Positions 7,153 through 9,962 of a DNA stretch of 9,962 bases are shown one piece after another. The DNA is from Planctomycetaceae bacterium (GTDB taxonomy: Bacteria > Planctomycetota > Planctomycetia > Planctomycetales > Planctomycetaceae): contig DOCI01000149.1 of NCBI GenBank assembly GCA_003503535.1, positions 33,872 through 43,833 on the forward strand, in the 5' to 3' direction. The notes below the pieces were generated by a model that was not told the origin of the DNA, made no database searches, and worked only from the letters and a program-made list of their open reading frames with translations. The position numbers and the translations under genes are program-made. The first letter of the stretch is position 1, and each line of letters opens with the position of its first letter.

Positions 7153-7295
7153 GACGGATGAAATATCGGGTTCAACGAAGACATTGATTGGCTGTTCTCT
7201 CATTATCTTCATCGACGTTAATACCCTCACAAATCCTTGAAAAATTGACACTCTGTCTGAAATCTCCTCAACTATTCGTGTTCCAGCAGTGCAGC

Positions 7296-7336
7296 AATCA
7301 GGATTTCCTTCTGATTCAATCGATCACTGGCGATTG
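7296..7336. repeat. Two abutting small inverted repeats in the divergent promoter region
   Basis: AATCAG (7296-7301) pairs with CTGATT (7311-7316). Directly adjoining it, CAATCG (7317-7322) pairs with CGATTG (7331-7336). They lie between the lipoprotein gene and the ECH-Ptb-HIT operon and could be regulator sites. Each is only 6 bp, so chance is not excluded. Confidence 0.3.
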
Positions 7337-7403
7337 ACTACGTACACAACTAATATTCATCTTCCAGTACTTAAAGATTGAAAACGATGAGAGTAGTGCG
7401 ACT

Positions 7404-8183
7404 ATGAATGAAACCCCAATTCTACTCACTGAAACGGCTGAGGGAATCTGTCAGTTGATTCTGAATCGACCGGAACGAAGAAATGCCTTGTCGCTTTCTC
7501 TGTTGCAGGCATTGCAGGCGGAATTGGATCGGATTGGAACAACACCGTCCATCCGCGTCGTTGTCATTTCTGCCAATGGGCCAGCCTTTTGTGCAGGGCA
7601 CGATCTTGGAGAGATGGTTGAACGACCATCCGAGGAATATCGGCAATTATTTGAAGTCTGTTCGAATGTCATGCAAATGGTTCGTCGGATTCCTCAACCG
7701 GTGATTGCGAAAGTGCAGGGGATGGATGATGCGGCTGGTTGCCAGTTGGTTGCCGCCTGCGATCTGGCGGTCGCCACGAACGAATCTCGCTTCGCGACAC
7801 CGGGTGTGAAAATCGGTCTGTTCTGCACAACGCCTATGGTGCCACTTGTCCGAGCCGTTCCCGCGAAAGTGGCCATGGAAATGCTGCTGACAGGGCAACC
7901 ACTTTCAGCTCAACGGGCTTATGATGTCGGTTTGATCAATCGGGTTGTCGAATCCAGCGAACTTGACGCCACAGTCGATTTGTTTTGTCAATCCATAATC
8001 GCTTCAAGCCCAATGACAGTTCGCGTTGGAAAAGAAGCCTTTTATCGACAACTTTCTCTGAGTGAGCCTCAGGCCTACATCGATGCTGTCGATGTGATGA
8101 CAGACAATGTCATGAAAGCCGATGCTCAGGAAGGCATGCAGGCCTTTCTCGAAAAGCGTCCACCACAGTGGACCGATCAGTAA
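7404..8183 (+). CDS. ECHDC3-like crotonase-fold protein lacking hydratase glutamates
   Basis: The 259-residue crotonase-fold protein is normal length for the superfamily. Oxyanion-hole elements are recognisable: [16 protein letters not shown] (56-71), and [19 protein letters not shown] (106-124) followed by [15 protein letters not shown] (130-144). The pattern AAGCQLVA...FATPGV.IGLFC.TP is that of the ECHDC3 group. Glu144 and Glu164 of rat enoyl-CoA hydratase align with Gln114 and Gly134, so ordinary 2-enoyl-CoA hydration is unlikely. The CoA-binding fold seems intact, and the reaction may be another acyl-CoA conversion or none. Thirty-five nucleotides separate it from the Ptb gene, pointing to one transcript. 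The ATG at 7404 gives a family-like N-terminus; only a weak GAG-type ribosome site precedes it. Automated annotation as enoyl-CoA hydratase would be misleading. Confidence 0.9.
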   Translation: MNETPILLTETAEGICQLILNRPERRNALSLSLLQALQAELDRIGTTPSIRVVVISANGPAFCAGHDLGEMVERPSEEYRQLFEVCSNVMQMVRRIPQPVIAKVQGMDDAAGCQLVAACDLAVATNESRFATPGVKIGLFCTTPMVPLVRAVPAKVAMEMLLTGQPLSAQRAYDVGLINRVVESSELDATVDLFCQSIIASSPMTVRVGKEAFYRQLSLSEPQAYIDAVDVMTDNVMKADAQEGMQAFLEKRPPQWTDQ

Positions 8184-8218
8184 ATAATAAATTCAACCAT
8201 GCTTGAGAGCTTCCGTTA

Positions 8219-9142
8219 ATGTCGAACCTGCCTACTTTTGAGACTTTGTACGAACGAGCCAGCCAGACGGAGTCGCCAATTGGAGTGGCTGCCGCTGGTG
8301 GTGCCGATGAAACGGTCTTAACGGCCCTGCATCAGGCAGCCGCCTGGGGATGGGTGAAACCTTACGTGTGCGGATTGAAAAATGAGATTCGATCATTGTG
8401 CGAGCAACTGAAACTGGATGCCTCTCAATTCGAAATTGTCGATAGCGATTCGCCCGCTCAATCAGCTGTCGAATTGATTCATCAAGGCCATGTATCGCTG
8501 ATGATGAAAGGTCAAATCGCGACTCCCGATTTGATGAAAGCCATATTGAATCGTGAAACTGGCTTACGAACGGGTCGTGCGATTGGGCAGATCGTACTGA
8601 TGGAAATCCCGAGGGATGAGAAAGTCTTTCTCATGACCGATACTGGAATTTCCATTCGGCCGACGGTTGATCAAAAGAAAGATTTGATGATTCAATTGAT
8701 CGAGACCGCCCAAAAGCTGGGTTGCTCAGTTCCCAATATTGCCTTGATGGCTGCGACCGAAAAAATCAATGAAGCAATGCCTGAAACACTTGAGATGCCA
8801 GAACTGATTCGTGCCGCTAAACAGGACTTCGGCGATCAATGTCACGTCTCTGGACCACTTTCGTTCGATCTGGCTTATCATGCAGTCGCAGGAAGTCGTA
8901 AGGGAATTGAGGATCCAGTGATCGGCAAAGCCGATGGTATGTTATTTTCCGATTTGCTCTCAGCAAACTTGACCGTCAAAGCAATAATGTACACAGCCGA
9001 ATGTCAATTCGGAGGCATCCTCTGTGGCACTTCGGCTCCCGTAGTCTTCATGTCTCGTGCTGATGACGTCTCCACACGATTAAACTCACTGGCCTATGCT
9101 CTGGAACTCGTTCGAAATTCTCTCACAGCCTCCGCAACATAA
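8219..9142 (+). CDS. Phosphate butyryl/acetyl transferase family protein
   Basis: The 307-residue protein is the size of single-domain phosphotransacylases, close to phosphate butyryltransferase (Ptb, about 300 residues). Family landmarks are [17 protein letters not shown] (94-110), [20 protein letters not shown] (137-156) and the C-terminal [17 protein letters not shown] (239-255). The family interconverts acyl-CoA and acyl phosphate in the cytoplasm. The [15 protein letters not shown] block is more like Ptb than acetate-specific Pta. No butyrate or acetate kinase gene lies beside it, so the fate of any acyl phosphate is unclear. GAGAG at 8205-8209, 9 nt upstream, supports the ATG at 8219. 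It sits in the middle of the ECH-Ptb-HIT group, with 35 and 25 nt gaps. Acyl chain preference cannot be told from sequence. Confidence 0.9.
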   Translation: MSNLPTFETLYERASQTESPIGVAAAGGADETVLTALHQAAAWGWVKPYVCGLKNEIRSLCEQLKLDASQFEIVDSDSPAQSAVELIHQGHVSLMMKGQIATPDLMKAILNRETGLRTGRAIGQIVLMEIPRDEKVFLMTDTGISIRPTVDQKKDLMIQLIETAQKLGCSVPNIALMAATEKINEAMPETLEMPELIRAAKQDFGDQCHVSGPLSFDLAYHAVAGSRKGIEDPVIGKADGMLFSDLLSANLTVKAIMYTAECQFGGILCGTSAPVVFMSRADDVSTRLNSLAYALELVRNSLTASAT

Positions 9143-9167
9143 TTTCTCTATTCAGAGCAACTCTCAC

Positions 9168-9575
9168 ATGAATCTACATCCACAGTTGCAAGCCGATTGT
9201 CATCTCCTGGGACACTACGACATCTGCACTGTCCTGCTCCATAATAACAAAACGGTCCCCTGGTTCATTCTCGTTCCAGAGACGGATCAGATTGATTTAC
9301 TCGATCTGGAAGAAGAGACACGAACATGCGTGCTTCAGGAATGCAATCGAATTTCAAAGTACCTTAAGCAGACTCGCAATCTTCCAGAAGTCAATTTTGC
9401 CAGTCTGGGGAATGTCGTGCCACAGTTACACATTCATGTGATCGGCCGTCATCCTCAAGATGCCTGCTGGCCAGCACCAGTGTGGGGACACCTCAAAGAG
9501 ACTCTCGGTTACGAACCCTGCGAAGTGGAATCGATCCGGGAGGAACTGATGCAGAATTATGGTTTGAAAAGGTAA
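9168..9575 (+). CDS. HIT-domain protein with QxHxH active-site motif
   Basis: The 135-residue product is typical of small HIT hydrolases, which act on nucleoside phosphoramidates, dinucleoside polyphosphates or acyl-adenylates. The active-site motif is QLHIHVI at 86-92. The first histidine of the triad is glutamine, while the central nucleophile (His88) and last histidine (His90) remain. The following RHPQDACWPAPVWG (94-107) resembles a bacterial HIT subgroup in which the first position is often Gln, as I recall it. The ATG at 9168 lies 25 nt after the Ptb gene. The open frame extends upstream to 9096, but that part overlaps the Ptb gene and is unlike the family. Context suggests co-expression with the acyl-CoA genes. 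The substrate is unknown. Confidence 0.9.
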   Translation: MNLHPQLQADCHLLGHYDICTVLLHNNKTVPWFILVPETDQIDLLDLEEETRTCVLQECNRISKYLKQTRNLPEVNFASLGNVVPQLHIHVIGRHPQDACWPAPVWGHLKETLGYEPCEVESIREELMQNYGLKR

Positions 9576-9962
9576 CTTCAGAGGAGTGCGGTAACGTAAA
9601 TCGATGGCAATTGATCGTGAACACTGAAGTGTTGCAAAACGACAGAATTCATAAAGTTTGCGAAGACAATGCGCGAAATATCCAAAGCATCTTAACCCGA
9701 TGTGTCAGTGAGGGGACGGCTTTCGATTAATAACTCGGTTAAACTCTGATATCAAGTCGTGCCTGTTATTTCATGTAAAAACTGATCTGCGAAGCATAAA
9801 CATCGCTTGTTTTGCCATCCGTTTAACAGGGATGACATGCACTACATGACCGTGTGCGATTTTTGGACACTCTTGAAATGAGAGATTCGCTCGATATGCT
9901 GCATCAAATCCTTAAATGATCAGTGATTTTGTGGGTGGTACGTCCCAGAACGAAGTGATGGG
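9576..9962. other. Intergenic region to the window end
   Basis: I see no supported gene in these 387 nt. It contains the hairpin-forming palindrome AACACT-ga-AGTGTT at 9620-9633, shortly after the HIT gene, and the second copy of the dispersed repeat at 9687-9720. A short open frame from ATG 9916 runs off the right edge but has no ribosome site and no recognisable content. Confidence 0.5.
9687..9720 (+). repeat. Dispersed 34-nt repeat, copy 2 (REP-like)
   Basis: This unit matches the reverse complement of 1939-1972 at 31 of 34 positions. Its core, CCCGATGTGTCAGTGAGGGG, differs from copy 1 at three sites. It lies about 110 nt after the HIT gene and is flanked by non-coding sequence. Confidence 0.8.

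Noticed and set aside
7334..7356. TTGACT ... TAATAT as a promoter for the ECH operon
   Set aside because: The spacer is only 11 nt, too short for a sigma-70 promoter.
7387..7407. Six-codon frame (MRVVRL) whose stop overlaps the ATG of the ECH-like gene
   Set aside because: It is tempting as a coupling peptide, but too short and without a ribosome site; the overlap is expected by chance.
9916..9962. Start of a gene running off the right edge
   Set aside because: Only about 15 codons are visible, with no ribosome site and no recognisable residues.

Overview
The window looks like chromosomal DNA of a planctomycete of moderate GC content. This is inferred from three things: the MoxR/DUF58 pair, the hpf - PTS IIA - HPr run, and short dispersed repeats of a kind I associate with planctomycete intergenic DNA. 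The repeat association is recollection, not a search. There is no rRNA, tRNA, transposase, phage gene or CRISPR array. Genes are well spaced, and several intergenic stretches of 300-500 nt carry inverted repeats.

Layout. Positions 1-1617, minus strand: a DUF58 protein cut by the window edge, overlapping the 3' end of a MoxR AAA+ ATPase gene. Positions 1618-2112: a gene-free divergent region holding a perfect 20-bp inverted repeat with arms 104 nt apart. Positions 2113-2907, plus: a YceH/DUF480 winged-helix protein. Positions 3144-5069, plus: a ribosome hibernation factor (hpf), a PTS IIA/PtsN-type protein and an HPr-like protein. They keep the relative order of the proteobacterial rpoN-hpf-ptsN-rapZ-ptsO operon, but gaps of about 360 and 395 nt separate them. 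Positions 5306-6694, minus: a GlcD-type FAD-linked oxidase whose last codons lie in a tandem heptad repeat. Positions 6976-7152, minus: a very small lipoprotein. Positions 7404-9575, plus: a compact likely operon of an ECHDC3-like crotonase-fold protein, a phosphate butyryl/acetyl transferase and a HIT-domain protein. Positions 9576-9962: no supported gene, but a second copy of the dispersed repeat.

How the genes may work together. MoxR and DUF58 proteins usually act as a chaperone and von Willebrand-type partner. HPF silences ribosomes, while PtsN and HPr form part of a regulatory phosphorelay; the enzyme I that would feed it is not in this window. The ECH-Ptb-HIT group points to acyl-CoA / acyl-phosphate / nucleotide chemistry, but the crotonase member lacks both catalytic glutamates of true hydratases, so its reaction is open.

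The best leads are the non-canonical HPr active site, the hydratase-dead ECH in an operon with Ptb and HIT, the interleaved inverted repeats between ptsN and HPr, and the dispersed and heptad repeats. I see no clearly new defence or mobile system.
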